Assembly (NCBI RefSeq): GCF_002197685.1
Contig: NZ_NBBI01000003.1
Location: forward strand, 62,001-126,000
DNA: 64,000 nucleotides
DNA from: Sphingomonas dokdonensis
GTDB taxonomy: Bacteria > Pseudomonadota > Alphaproteobacteria > Sphingomonadales > Sphingomonadaceae
Reading direction: 5' to 3'
The notes beneath the pieces are model-generated. The model searched no databases. It was not told the origin of the DNA and saw only the letters and a list, made by a program, of their open reading frames with translations. The number at the start of each line of letters is the position of its first letter. The stretch's first letter is position 1. Position numbers and translations under genes: made by a program. Of this stretch, positions 20,854-29,169 are shown piece by piece.

Positions 20854-21858
20854 TCAGCGCGGAAACCTCTTGTCCAACCAGCCAAGCAGCGCGCGGTTCA
20901 CCGCGTCGGGATATTCCTGCTGCGTCCAATGGCCCGATTTCTCCACCAGCACCCGCTCCAGATCGGGGACATAGCGCTCCATGCCCTCCGTCATCGCGGG
21001 GCTCAGCACCACGTCATTCTCCGCCATCACCATCAGCGATGGCACGTCGACGCGCTCGACCAGATCGGCCGACGCCTGCCAGTTGCGCGTGAAGTTGCGA
21101 TACCAGTTGATCCCGCCGGTGAAGCCCGTCGCCGCGAACGTCTCGGCAAACGCCGCAATCTCCTCGTCCGACAGGAACTGCTGCGAGTCGTTCTCGGCAT
21201 CGTAGAGCTTCAGCCCCTCGCCCAGCGCCAGCGTCCGCTGCTCGGCGGGCAGTTGCTCATATTCCTTCAGCGTCATCTGCGGCTTGCGCATGAAGAAGCG
21301 CATCGACCGCTCCGGGTCGGCCGCCAAGGCCGCATCCGCCTCGCCCGGCTTCTGGAACCAGACGATATACATGTCCTCGCCATAGGCCGCGCGCATCCCC
21401 GCGATCGGGTCGATCTCGCCGCGCGGCAGGAATGGCGTGTTCACCCCGATCACGCCCGCGCACCGCTCGGGGTAGCGCAGCGCGAATTGCCACACGACCA
21501 TGCCGCCCCAATCGTGCCCGCAGGGGATCGCCTTTTCGATGCCCAGCGCGTCCATCATGCCGGCGATATCGGCCGTCAGATGTTCGAGGTCGTAATCCTC
21601 GATCCGCTCCGGCCGGCTGGTCAGGCCATAGCCGCGCTGGTCGGGCGCGATCGCCCAGCGCTCCGCCTTCTCGAACGCATCCAGCTGATGCCGCCACGAA
21701 AAGGCCAGCTCGGGAAAGCCGTGGCAGAAGATCACGGGCACGCCCTCGCCCTTCGGCCCCACCTCGTAATAGGCCATGCGGATGCCGTTCGTTTCCACGA
21801 ACTGCACCGGCGGCATCGCGGCGGCGAGCGCGCGCGGCGCCTCCATCGGCAGGCTCAT
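20854..21858 (-). CDS. Epoxide hydrolase-like alpha/beta hydrolase
   Basis: A 334-residue alpha/beta hydrolase close to soluble epoxide hydrolases. The oxyanion motif HGFPE is at about 46-50 (FCHGFPELAFSWRHQ), the nucleophile Asp116 sits in GHDWGG, and the catalytic His is in VEKSGHWTQQEYPD. An Asp nucleophile rather than Ser fits epoxide or haloalkane chemistry. ATG 21858 overlaps the stop of the upstream alcohol dehydrogenase gene (ATGA); the longer frame runs into that gene. The coupling suggests that both act on one substrate, for example epoxide to diol to ketone; this is inference. Confidence 0.88.
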   Translation of the reverse strand: MSLPMEAPRALAAAMPPVQFVETNGIRMAYYEVGPKGEGVPVIFCHGFPELAFSWRHQLDAFEKAERWAIAPDQRGYGLTSRPERIEDYDLEHLTADIAGMMDALGIEKAIPCGHDWGGMVVWQFALRYPERCAGVIGVNTPFLPRGEIDPIAGMRAAYGEDMYIVWFQKPGEADAALAADPERSMRFFMRKPQMTLKEYEQLPAEQRTLALGEGLKLYDAENDSQQFLSDEEIAAFAETFAATGFTGGINWYRNFTRNWQASADLVERVDVPSLMVMAENDVVLSPAMTEGMERYVPDLERVLVEKSGHWTQQEYPDAVNRALLGWLDKRFPR

Positions 21859-22937
21859 GCGCGCAGCTCCGGCCGCACCACCACCTTGCACTGCTTTTCA
21901 GGATCGGCGAGCGCGACAAAGGCTGCGGCCACATCGTCCAGCCCCACCTCGTCGGTGATCGCCGGCAGCACGTCGATCTTGCCCTCGGCGATATTGCCCA
22001 GCGTCGCGGCGAATTCGTCGGCGGTGTAGCCAAGCACGAAGCGGAAATCGATCTGCTTGTTGATGCACAGGAACGGCTCGATCTTGTCGGTTTCCATGCA
22101 CACGCCGGCCACGATCACCTGCGTGCTCACCGGCACCGATTCGATGATGTTCTGCAAGACGCCCGGCACGCCGACGCATTCGAAGACGATCGCGCGCTTG
22201 CCTGTCTGCCCGCTCATCATTGCCGCCATCCGCTCCGACGAAGTGCGCGGTACGCCCAGCTCGCTCCACTTGGTGTGCGGCGATTCCTTGGCCGGATCGA
22301 CGATCACATCGGCGCCCATCTTTTCCGCCACCGCGCGCCGCGCGGGCGAGAAATCCGCCGCGACGATCGGCCCCAGCCCGCGCGATTTCAGCGCCGCGAT
22401 CACCGCCAGCCCCACCGGGCCGCAGCCGATGACGAGATTCACCGTGTCCGGCCCCGCTGCCGACATGGCGACGGCATGTTCGCCCACCGCGAACGGCTCG
22501 GTCATCGCCGCCTGAATGTCGCTGAGGCCATTGGGCACTTCCAGCAGCATGGCCTCGCTCAGCACCATCCGCTCGCTATAGCCGCCGGGATAGGTGTTCG
22601 AATAACCGATCGCTTCATAGCCCTCCGGCTTCATCGCGATCGGCATGGAAACGACGCGCGTGCCCGCCTTCAGCGTCTTCGCCGATCCGGGGCCGTGGTC
22701 CAGGATCTCGGCGGAAAATTCATGGCCGAAGATCATGTCCTTGGACGGATCGGTGCGCGGCTTCTCGCCGGTGCGTGCGCCCAGCTCCAGCATGTTCTCG
22801 AACGAATGCACCGCGTGGAGGTCAGACCCGCAGATGCCGCAGGCCAGTGTCTTCACCAGCACCTCGCCCTGGCCGGGCGTGGGATCGGGCACCTCGTCGC
22901 ACACCAATTGCTTGTTGCGTCTCACCACGGCGCGCAT
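21855..22937 (-). CDS. Zinc-dependent alcohol dehydrogenase, MDR superfamily
   Basis: A 360-residue MDR enzyme. The catalytic zinc site is indicated by CGICGSDLHAVHSF (about 33-46) and GHEFSAEIL, and the NAD(P)-binding glycine motif by GCGPVGLAVIAALKS (about 171-185). The four-cysteine structural zinc loop of classical ADHs is not evident. The first gene of a two-gene operon with the epoxide hydrolase, it is divergent from the FAD oxidoreductase gene. The shared promoter region carries the candidate TetR operator 92 bp upstream of this start. Confidence 0.88.
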   Translation of the reverse strand: MRAVVRRNKQLVCDEVPDPTPGQGEVLVKTLACGICGSDLHAVHSFENMLELGARTGEKPRTDPSKDMIFGHEFSAEILDHGPGSAKTLKAGTRVVSMPIAMKPEGYEAIGYSNTYPGGYSERMVLSEAMLLEVPNGLSDIQAAMTEPFAVGEHAVAMSAAGPDTVNLVIGCGPVGLAVIAALKSRGLGPIVAADFSPARRAVAEKMGADVIVDPAKESPHTKWSELGVPRTSSERMAAMMSGQTGKRAIVFECVGVPGVLQNIIESVPVSTQVIVAGVCMETDKIEPFLCINKQIDFRFVLGYTADEFAATLGNIAEGKIDVLPAITDEVGLDDVAAAFVALADPEKQCKVVVRPELRA

Positions 22938-23028
22938 GGCAGCCCCTCCCTATGCTGTTGCCCGGCTTTCTCGCCGGATCATGCCCAGCATGGTGACGCG
23001 TCCCGCCGCCAAGCGCAACCCGCATAAT

Positions 23029-23041
23029 CATAACGCGTTTG
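23029..23041. promoter_or_regulatory. Candidate TetR operator, copy 1
   Basis: CATAACGCGTTTG, containing the 8-bp palindrome AACGCGTT, lies in the divergent gap 92 bp from the alcohol dehydrogenase start and 61 bp from the FAD oxidoreductase start. Its exact reverse complement occurs at 25686-25698 in front of the TetR gene. A further ACGCGT is present at 22996-23001. Confidence 0.5.
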
Positions 23042-23101
23042 TATTTCTTGCGATTGGTCGCGTTTCGGACTATTCGGCGTGCCGGGATGATGGAGAGAGC
23101 C

Positions 23102-24625
23102 ATGTCGGACACGAGCGTTTCAGACCGGTCGGGCGAGCAGGTGGTGGTGGTCGGGGCCGGCATCGCCGGTCTGTGCACCGCGCTGCGACTCGGCGGGGGC
23201 ACGCGCCGCGTCACGCTGCTCGAACGCGACGATGCGCCGCCAGAGGGCGGCCCCGATGTGGCGTTCGATCAATGGCAGCGCCGCGGCGTCGGCCAGCTGC
23301 GCCAGAGCCACGCGTTTCTCGCCCGGCTGCGCAACATCATCCGCGACGAGCATCCCGCGCTGCTGGCGGATCTCTACGCTGCCGGCTGCCGCGACATCAC
23401 CTTTGCCGACATGCTGCCGCCCAGGATGAAGGCGCAATATGTGCCGCAGCCCGGCGACGCCGATCTCACCATCCTCACCAGCCGCCGCACCACGCTGGAG
23501 CTGGTGATCCGCCGCTATGTCGAGCGGCTGCCCGGCGTCACGATCCGCAGCGGCGTGAAGGTCCGCGCGCCGATCTCGCACCCCGACAATCACGGCACCA
23601 TCGTTGTGACCGGGGTGGTGGCCGATACTGCGGCGGGCCGCGAGGAAATCACCGCCGACGTGGTGGTCGATGCCGGCGGCAAGGCGGCGAACCTCATCGA
23701 ACAGCTCATAAAGGCCGGCGCGCCGATCGCGGAGGCGGCCGAAACCGCCGGCGTGCTGTATTTCACCCGCCATTACCGCCTGCTGGACGGGCAGGAGGAG
23801 CCGCCACGCGGCGACGTCCCCGCGTCGGGCGATCTCGGCTATCTCAAGTTCGGCGTCTTCCCCGCCGACAACCGCCGCTTCTCCATCACGCTCTGCGTGC
23901 CCGAGATCGAGCATGCGCTGCGCCGCGCGGTGATGGACGGCGATACCTTTCAGCGCATCTGCATGGCGATGCCCGGCATGGCGCCATGGGTCGATCCGGC
24001 CGTGTCGGAGCCGGTCGGCAAAGTCATCGGCATGGGCGATCTGCACAGCCGCTGGCGCAACCTCGTCGTTGACGACAAGCCCGCATTGCTCGGCTACTTC
24101 GCGATCGGCGACGCGCTGGTGCGCACCAACCCGCTCTACGGGCGCGGCTGCTCGCTCGCCGCGGTCAGCGCCGGCGTGCTGCGCCGCGCGCTCGACAGCA
24201 CGCGCGATCCCGCCGCCCGGCTCGGCATCTACCATCGCGGCATCCAGGCGGAGGTGAAGCCTTATTACGATCTGATGCTGAAGCAGGATCGCGCCGCCAT
24301 CCGCCGTGCCCGCGCCACGCTCACCCCCGATCACCGCCCCCGGCTGAAGGCGCGGCTGGCCAAGAGCTTCGTCGAGGACGGCATCACGATCGCCGCCCGC
24401 TCGGACGTTCAGCTGATGCGTGCGATGATGCGTGGCTTCCACATGCTCGAGCATCCCGAGGCATGGCTGAAGCGCCCGCAGAACCTCAGCAAGGTGCTCG
24501 GCTATTGGGCGCGCGGCCGCCGCCTCAACGCCGACGCCTACGCCCCCCAGCCCGGCCCCGACCGCCCCGAACTGATGGCCACCATAGGCCTCGACGCGCG
24601 CGCGGACATGCTGAAAGCGGCCTGA
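23102..24625 (+). CDS. FAD-dependent oxidoreductase (monooxygenase/GGR-like)
   Basis: A 507-residue flavoprotein. The N-terminal dinucleotide motif VVVGAGIAGLCTALRLGGG (about 16-34) binds FAD, and a second FAD contact is likely at GYFAIGDALVRTNPLYGRG (a GD motif). The overall pattern matches FAD-dependent oxidoreductases related to geranylgeranyl reductases and aromatic monooxygenases. The substrate is not known. ATG 23102 follows GGAGAG at the right distance; upstream in-frame ATGs are rejected. It is divergent from the alcohol dehydrogenase/epoxide hydrolase operon, and a monooxygenase beside an epoxide hydrolase would make sense in oxidative breakdown of a hydrophobic compound. Confidence 0.8.
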   Translation: MSDTSVSDRSGEQVVVVGAGIAGLCTALRLGGGTRRVTLLERDDAPPEGGPDVAFDQWQRRGVGQLRQSHAFLARLRNIIRDEHPALLADLYAAGCRDITFADMLPPRMKAQYVPQPGDADLTILTSRRTTLELVIRRYVERLPGVTIRSGVKVRAPISHPDNHGTIVVTGVVADTAAGREEITADVVVDAGGKAANLIEQLIKAGAPIAEAAETAGVLYFTRHYRLLDGQEEPPRGDVPASGDLGYLKFGVFPADNRRFSITLCVPEIEHALRRAVMDGDTFQRICMAMPGMAPWVDPAVSEPVGKVIGMGDLHSRWRNLVVDDKPALLGYFAIGDALVRTNPLYGRGCSLAAVSAGVLRRALDSTRDPAARLGIYHRGIQAEVKPYYDLMLKQDRAAIRRARATLTPDHRPRLKARLAKSFVEDGITIAARSDVQLMRAMMRGFHMLEHPEAWLKRPQNLSKVLGYWARGRRLNADAYAPQPGPDRPELMATIGLDARADMLKAA

Positions 24626-24736
24626 TCGGGGCATGGCAAGGTAACTGGCCAGCGCCGCGGCATTGCCGGCCAGAAGAGGCCGATTAATTGCCGCTACCCG
24701 GCCGCCGCACCACGATCCGTGGCCAAATTTCTCCGC

Positions 24737-25558
24737 TCAGCCGGCGGTCGCGCCGATCTGCGCATCAATCGTCGCGAACAATGTGCCCGCCGCCATCTCG
24801 TCGCGCGTCTGCTCGGGGTGCAGCGTCGCCCGATGGTCCAGCGCCACCAGCTCGCGCGGCACATACCAGTGCAGCGTGTCGGAATGATATGCTTCCCACA
24901 CCGTCTCGGCCACCTCGCGCGGCGGAATGGCGCGGAAAACTCCCGTTTTCGGCGCTGCCGCCGCTGCGCCCTCGGGCAGGATCGGGGTATCGATCAGCGC
25001 CGGCAGCACGTCCGCCACGCGCACGCCGAACGGCTTCAGCTCGATCGCCAGCGCCTCGGTCAGCCCCTTCACCGCATGCTTCGTCGCCGAATAGACCGCG
25101 ATCATCGGCATGCCGTACGTCGCAGACGACGAGGATGTGGTGAAGCACAAGGATCCCGGCGTCGCCTTAAGCAACGGTATTGCCAAGTGAATTCCGGTCA
25201 GCACGCCGATGAAGTTCACTTTCACGACCGCCAGCACATCGGCCCACGGCTGGTCGGCAAACGGCCCGCCGCGCCCGATCCCGGCATTGTTGTACAGGAT
25301 GTCCAGCCGCCCGCCGCTCGCCCCCGCAAACCGCTCCAGCGCCGCGGCATAAGCGTCGCGGTCGGTCACATCCAATTGCTGGATCAGGCAATTTTCCGCG
25401 CCAAGCTCTTCTTCCAGCGCCGCGAGCCCTGCCCTGTTGACATCGACCCCGCCGACGAACCAGCCCTCGCGCGCGAACAGCCGCGCCGTCTCCAGCCCCA
25501 TGCCGGACGCCGCGCCGGTGATGAAGATCGCCTTGCGACCATTCGCCACCCCGCTCAC
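24737..25558 (-). CDS. Short-chain dehydrogenase/reductase
   Basis: A 273-residue classical SDR. The cofactor motif is TGAASGMGLE (about 14-23), NNAG follows at about 90, and the active site is Ser in FTTSSSSATYG plus YSATK (Y-x-x-x-K). I chose GTG 25558 because an AGGAG ribosome-binding site lies 7 nt upstream and the cofactor motif then begins near the N-terminus as usual; the longer frame to 25645 adds an Arg-rich extension with no family support. It is divergent from the TetR gene, whose promoter region carries the second shared operator-like site. Confidence 0.88.
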   Translation of the reverse strand: MSGVANGRKAIFITGAASGMGLETARLFAREGWFVGGVDVNRAGLAALEEELGAENCLIQQLDVTDRDAYAAALERFAGASGGRLDILYNNAGIGRGGPFADQPWADVLAVVKVNFIGVLTGIHLAIPLLKATPGSLCFTTSSSSATYGMPMIAVYSATKHAVKGLTEALAIELKPFGVRVADVLPALIDTPILPEGAAAAAPKTGVFRAIPPREVAETVWEAYHSDTLHWYVPRELVALDHRATLHPEQTRDEMAAGTLFATIDAQIGATAG

Positions 25559-25685
25559 GCCAGCGCTCCTGCATTCCGCGCGCGCACGGTACCGATCCCG
25601 GTAATCGCCTCGGCCATGGCCCTCTCCTCTGTTCGTCTTTGCCACCCAAGCTAGGCCGCACCCGCACGGCTGACCAGAGACTTTG

Positions 25686-25698
25686 CAAACGCGTTATG
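25686..25698. promoter_or_regulatory. Candidate TetR operator, copy 2
   Basis: CAAACGCGTTATG is the exact reverse complement of the site at 23029-23041. It lies 72 bp before the TetR start and 128 bp before the SDR start, so it could serve both, including autoregulation. Confidence 0.5.
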
Positions 25699-25769
25699 GA
25701 AATTTACCACCCCGCCGTTGCAGCTTGCGCCCGCGCCGCCTATCGATCGGCCATGCAAAGGGAATTGGG

Positions 25770-26438
25770 GTGAGCCGGCGCGAGGACGCCAAGGCGGAGC
25801 GTCGGCGGCGGATCATCGCCGCGGCACGCGATCTGATCAAGGAAACGGGCGATACCGGCTTGTCGATGCGCGCAATCGCTGCGCGCGCCGGCGTGTCGCT
25901 GACCACGCCGTACAACCTGTTCGGGTCCAAACGCGCCATCGTCATCGCGCTGCTGGAGGACGTACGTGAATTTCACGAGCGTTTCTCGCAACTTCACCGC
26001 GTCGGCGCCACCGACCGGATCTTTCAGGCGGTGTCGATTTCGCTCGCCTATCTTGCCGACGATCCCGAGTTTTACCGTACCTTGTGGACCGAGGCGCTGC
26101 GCTTCGACAGCAAGGAATTGCGCGGGGAATTGCAGACACCGCAGCGTTACGGCTTCTGGTGGGCGCTTCTCAACGAGGCGAAAAGCGATGGTGCGCTGCT
26201 TGCCGCGGTGGAAATCGATCCGCTGCTCCGCGCGCTGGACGCGGTTTACGTGGCAGCAATGCTGGCCTGGGTCCTGGGCGGGATCGAGGTGCACGAGCTC
26301 GAGGCGCATGTCGGCTACGGCTACGCGATAACGTTGCGCGGCGCCGCGACGGGGGCGGCTGCCGAAAAGCTCGAGCAGCGACTGATCACGTATCAGGAGG
26401 AGCAGCAGCGGCACCGCGCAAGCGCCGCCGCTGCCTGA
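25770..26438 (+). CDS. TetR/AcrR family transcriptional regulator
   Basis: A 222-residue repressor-type regulator. The N-terminal helix-turn-helix is seen in RRRIIAAARDLIKETG, LSMRAIAARAGVS and TTPYNLFGSKRAIV (about residues 11-60). The C-terminal part is helical and should bind a ligand and dimerise. GTG 25770 is used because AAAGGGA precedes it; the upstream ATG extension is not family-like. It is divergent from the SDR gene, and the shared 13-bp site suggests that it controls itself, the SDR, the FAD oxidoreductase and the alcohol dehydrogenase/epoxide hydrolase operon. Confidence 0.9.
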   Translation: MSRREDAKAERRRRIIAAARDLIKETGDTGLSMRAIAARAGVSLTTPYNLFGSKRAIVIALLEDVREFHERFSQLHRVGATDRIFQAVSISLAYLADDPEFYRTLWTEALRFDSKELRGELQTPQRYGFWWALLNEAKSDGALLAAVEIDPLLRALDAVYVAAMLAWVLGGIEVHELEAHVGYGYAITLRGAATGAAAEKLEQRLITYQEEQQRHRASAAAA

Positions 26439-26440
26439 CC

Positions 26441-26473
26441 TGCCACCGCGCCGACATTTCCGGCGCAGTGGCA
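26441..26473. terminator. Bidirectional terminator-like hairpin between convergent genes
   Basis: TGCCACCGCGCCG (26441-26453) pairs with CGGCGCAGTGGCA (26461-26473) in 12 of 13 positions around a 7-nt loop. It sits exactly between the stops of the TetR gene and the convergent PLP enzyme gene. There is no long T-tract. Confidence 0.55.
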
Positions 26474-26485
26474 AGATCGGCTGGA

Positions 26486-27808
26486 TCAGCCGCCTATTGC
26501 ATCCAGCGCCTGGCTGAAGTCGGCGATCAGATCCTCGGCGTCTTCCACGCCGATCGAAATGCGCACCAGATTGTCGGTGATGCCCAGCGCCGCCTTGCGC
26601 TCGTCGGCGACCGACAGGTGGGTCATGCCGGCGGGGTGGCTCGCCAGCGTCTCGGTACCGCCCAGGCTGACGGCCAGCTTGGCGATCTTCAGCGCGTCAA
26701 GGAAGGCGAACGCCTCCGGCTCGCCGCCCTTCAGATACAGCGAGAAGGTCGAGCCCGCGCCGCTGCAATGGCGGCGATAGATATCGGCCTGCCGCTTGTC
26801 CTCGCCCCGCTCCAGAAAGCCGAGATAGCCGACCTTCTCCACCTTCGGGTGCGCGGCTAGGAATTCGCACACCTTGGCGGCATTCTCGCCCGCCCGGCTC
26901 ATGCGCAGTTCCAGCGTTTCTAGGCTGCGGAGCAGCATCCATGCGGTGTTCGGATCGCAGATCGTGCCGATCGTGTTGCGCATGGAGCGGATCGTGTTGA
27001 TGTGCTCCTTGGAACCCAGCACGCCGCCCGCCACCAGGTCCGAATGGCCGCCGGCATATTTGGTCAGCGAATAGACCACGATGTCCGCGCCCTGCTGCAG
27101 CGGCTTCGCCCACAGCGGCCCGAGGAACGTGTTGTCGATCGCGATCGGCGGCTTGCCGTCGCCGGTAAAGATCGCGTCACGGCTCGCCGCGACGGCCTCC
27201 ACATCGACCAGCGCGTTGGTCGGGTTGGCGGGGCTTTCGAGATAGATCAGCGCGACATTGCCGGTCGCCGCCTCGGTCAGCACCTTGTCGATTTCCTCGC
27301 GCGTCGCGCCGGCCGGAAAGTCGAGCCACTTCACGCCGAACTTGCCCAGGATGCGCGCGATCAGCGTCTCGGTGGCGGCATAGAGCGGCCCCGAATGGAC
27401 GATCGTGTCGCCCGGCTTCACCATCGACAGGAACAGCGTGGCGATCGCCGACATGCCGCTGGAGAAGGCGAGTGCATCCTCGGCATCCTCCCAGACGCTC
27501 AGCCGGTCTTCGAGGATTTCCTGGTTGGGGCCGTTGAAGCGCGAATAGACGAGGCCCTCCGCGCCGCCCGGCCGCTTGCCCGTCACGCCCTCGAAATGGC
27601 GCTTGCCCGCCGCGGCATTGGGAAAGACGAAGGTGGAGGTGAGAAAGATCGGCGGCTTCAGCGATCCTTCGGACAGCGACGGATCATAGCCGTGACCCAT
27701 CATCAGCGTGGCCGGCTTCAGCTTGCGGCCGCCGATCTCGTCCACCTTGGGCTTGGGCGCAACGCGCGGCGCAACGCCGGTGAGATCGGCTTCGGTTTCG
27801 TTCGACAT
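26486..27808 (-). CDS. Cystathionine gamma-synthase family PLP-dependent enzyme
   Basis: A 440-residue Cys/Met-metabolism PLP enzyme. The PLP lysine is in YSLTKYAGGHSD, the cofactor-binding SSGMSAIATLFLSM and the YAATETLI active-site tyrosine block are present, and SLGGTETLASHPAGMTH is the C-terminal signature. Members include cystathionine gamma-synthase, O-succinyl/acetylhomoserine sulfhydrylase and methionine gamma-lyase; sequence alone does not separate them. About 40 extra N-terminal residues precede the core. No other methionine gene is adjacent. A nested hairpin lies just before the start codon. Confidence 0.88.
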   Translation of the reverse strand: MSNETEADLTGVAPRVAPKPKVDEIGGRKLKPATLMMGHGYDPSLSEGSLKPPIFLTSTFVFPNAAAGKRHFEGVTGKRPGGAEGLVYSRFNGPNQEILEDRLSVWEDAEDALAFSSGMSAIATLFLSMVKPGDTIVHSGPLYAATETLIARILGKFGVKWLDFPAGATREEIDKVLTEAATGNVALIYLESPANPTNALVDVEAVAASRDAIFTGDGKPPIAIDNTFLGPLWAKPLQQGADIVVYSLTKYAGGHSDLVAGGVLGSKEHINTIRSMRNTIGTICDPNTAWMLLRSLETLELRMSRAGENAAKVCEFLAAHPKVEKVGYLGFLERGEDKRQADIYRRHCSGAGSTFSLYLKGGEPEAFAFLDALKIAKLAVSLGGTETLASHPAGMTHLSVADERKAALGITDNLVRISIGVEDAEDLIADFSQALDAIGG

Positions 27809-27818
27809 TATCTTGGCT

Positions 27819-27855
27819 CCGCTGGGGAAGAGGCGCGGTCCCGCGCCATGAGCGG
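27819..27855 (-). promoter_or_regulatory. Nested hairpin in the leader of the PLP enzyme gene
   Basis: On the minus strand CCGCT (27855-27851) pairs with AGCGG (27823-27819), enclosing a GGCGCGG/CCGCGCC hairpin (27847-27832). AGCGG overlaps the GGAG that would serve as the ribosome-binding site, so the fold could limit translation. It does not match a SAM riboswitch that I can recognise. Confidence 0.3.
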
Positions 27856-27885
27856 ATGCCTAGCAGCAACGATCCGGTCTGGCGA

Positions 27886-28305
27886 TCAGCCTGCGGTATA
27901 GGGTGTGAACGGCCCGATGGCGCAGCTCCCGGTCTGGAACCGTGCGGCTCTATCGACCGTGGTGGCGATATCGCCGCGACACAGCCGAGGCCCGAACTGC
28001 CGCGTCACCAGCGCATCGCCGCGCGCCACATTCTCGCACCCGCCCGCGGTTTCGCTAACGTACATGCGATCGCGGCTTTCGCGATAGATCAGCTTGGTGC
28101 CGATCGCCTCCAGCGACACGTTGCGAAAGCGCGTGTCGATGCAATCGACCGGCTGCTGCGGGGTCAGGCGCGCCAGCTCTTTCTGCAGCCGGATCTGCTG
28201 CCGCTCGTACGGCCCGGGCCGCTTGTCACCGGCAGCACAGGCCGCCGTCATCCCGGCCGCGCCCACTGCTGCGGCAAGTGCAAAGGAAATCAACATCTTG
28301 GCCAT
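27886..28305 (-). CDS. Hypothetical secreted protein (DUF6491-like)
   Basis: A 139-residue protein with a signal peptide (MAKMLISFALAAAVGAAGM followed by a Cys-containing AACAAG). It could be cut by signal peptidase I. The mature part carries CIDTRFRNVSLEAIGTKLIY, SETAGGCENVARGD, LCRGDIATTVDR and SCAIGPFTPY. The order of cysteines and the 'GPF-PY' end resemble the DUF6491 family as I remember it, but this was not checked. The function is unknown. It is the last gene of a leftward series that includes the glyoxalase genes, 39 bp after gloB. Confidence 0.7.
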   Translation of the reverse strand: MAKMLISFALAAAVGAAGMTAACAAGDKRPGPYERQQIRLQKELARLTPQQPVDCIDTRFRNVSLEAIGTKLIYRESRDRMYVSETAGGCENVARGDALVTRQFGPRLCRGDIATTVDRAARFQTGSCAIGPFTPYTAG

Positions 28306-28344
28306 TGTCGTGCCTCCTGTCGGCCGCTCAGCACTACAACGCCG

Positions 28345-29079
28345 CTACCCGCGAAAACTATCCTTCGCGGCGCGATATGCCGCCAATTGCTCGGCGCTGG
28401 TGGCGCGCAGGAACGGATTGGTGGCGCGTTCGTCGCCGATCGTCGTCGGGATCGTCGCTTCGCCGGCGGCGCGCGCCTGGTTCACCCGTTCCAGGCGCGC
28501 CTTGATCGCCGCATTATCGGGCTCGGCCACCACCGCATAACGCCCGTTCGACTGGGTATATTCGTGCCCGCAATACACCTTCGTCGCGTCGGGCAACGCG
28601 GCGTAGCGCTGCATGTTGCCGAACATATCCGCCGGCGTCCCCTCGAATAGCCGGCCACAGCCCATCGCAAACAGCGTGTCGCCGGTGAAGATCACCGCAT
28701 CGTCGGCGAAGTGGAACGCCACATGCCCCTGCGTATGCCCCGGCACCGTCATCACCACGGCCTGGTGCTGGCCGAGCGACACGCTGTCGCCCTCGCCGAC
28801 GCCGCGGTCGACCGCGCCGATCTTCTCGCGTTCCGCCTCCGGTCCAGTGACCGTCGCGCCGGTCGCCGCCACGATGCCGGCATTGCCGCCGACGTGATCG
28901 GGGTGCCAATGCGTGTTCCAGATCTCACCGATCGTCCAGCCGCGCGCCGCCGCGGCATCGAGCAGCGGCTGCGCCTCGCCCGGATCGATCACCATTGTCG
29001 CGCCTCTATCCGGATCGTGCACCAGCCAGCTGTAATTGTCGCTGAGCACGGGCACGCGAACGATCTCAAGTGGCGACAT
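28345..29079 (-). CDS. gloB: Hydroxyacylglutathione hydrolase (glyoxalase II)
   Basis: A 244-residue metallo-beta-lactamase-fold enzyme that hydrolyses S-D-lactoylglutathione to lactate and glutathione. The dinuclear metal motif THWHPDHVGG supplies His57, His59, Asp61 and His62. Further ligands are in VPGHTQGHVAFHF, FTGDTLF and YCGHEYTQSN. The C-terminal ERATNPFLR is the glyoxalase II substrate-binding signature, which separates it from other family hydrolases. ATG 29079 has GGGAG upstream. It follows gloA by 90 bp, so both steps of methylglyoxal detoxification are encoded together. Confidence 0.94.
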   Translation of the reverse strand: MSPLEIVRVPVLSDNYSWLVHDPDRGATMVIDPGEAQPLLDAAAARGWTIGEIWNTHWHPDHVGGNAGIVAATGATVTGPEAEREKIGAVDRGVGEGDSVSLGQHQAVVMTVPGHTQGHVAFHFADDAVIFTGDTLFAMGCGRLFEGTPADMFGNMQRYAALPDATKVYCGHEYTQSNGRYAVVAEPDNAAIKARLERVNQARAAGEATIPTTIGDERATNPFLRATSAEQLAAYRAAKDSFRG

Positions 29080-29169
29080 GGTAGCTCCCTTCAACACGCG
29101 CGATCAGGCGACGACTGCCATACCGGCACGGTGCCGCCCGCGAGAGGTCCCGCGGGCGGCCCGGCCGAC

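Noticed and set aside
25559..25645. N-terminal extension of the SDR to the ATG at 25645
   Set aside because: The added 29 residues are Arg-rich without family support, and the GTG at 25558 has an AGGAG ribosome-binding site at proper spacing.
27809..27885. SAM-II or SAH riboswitch before the PLP enzyme gene
   Set aside because: I looked for the conserved pseudoknot segments and did not find them; only a nested hairpin is present, which is listed separately.
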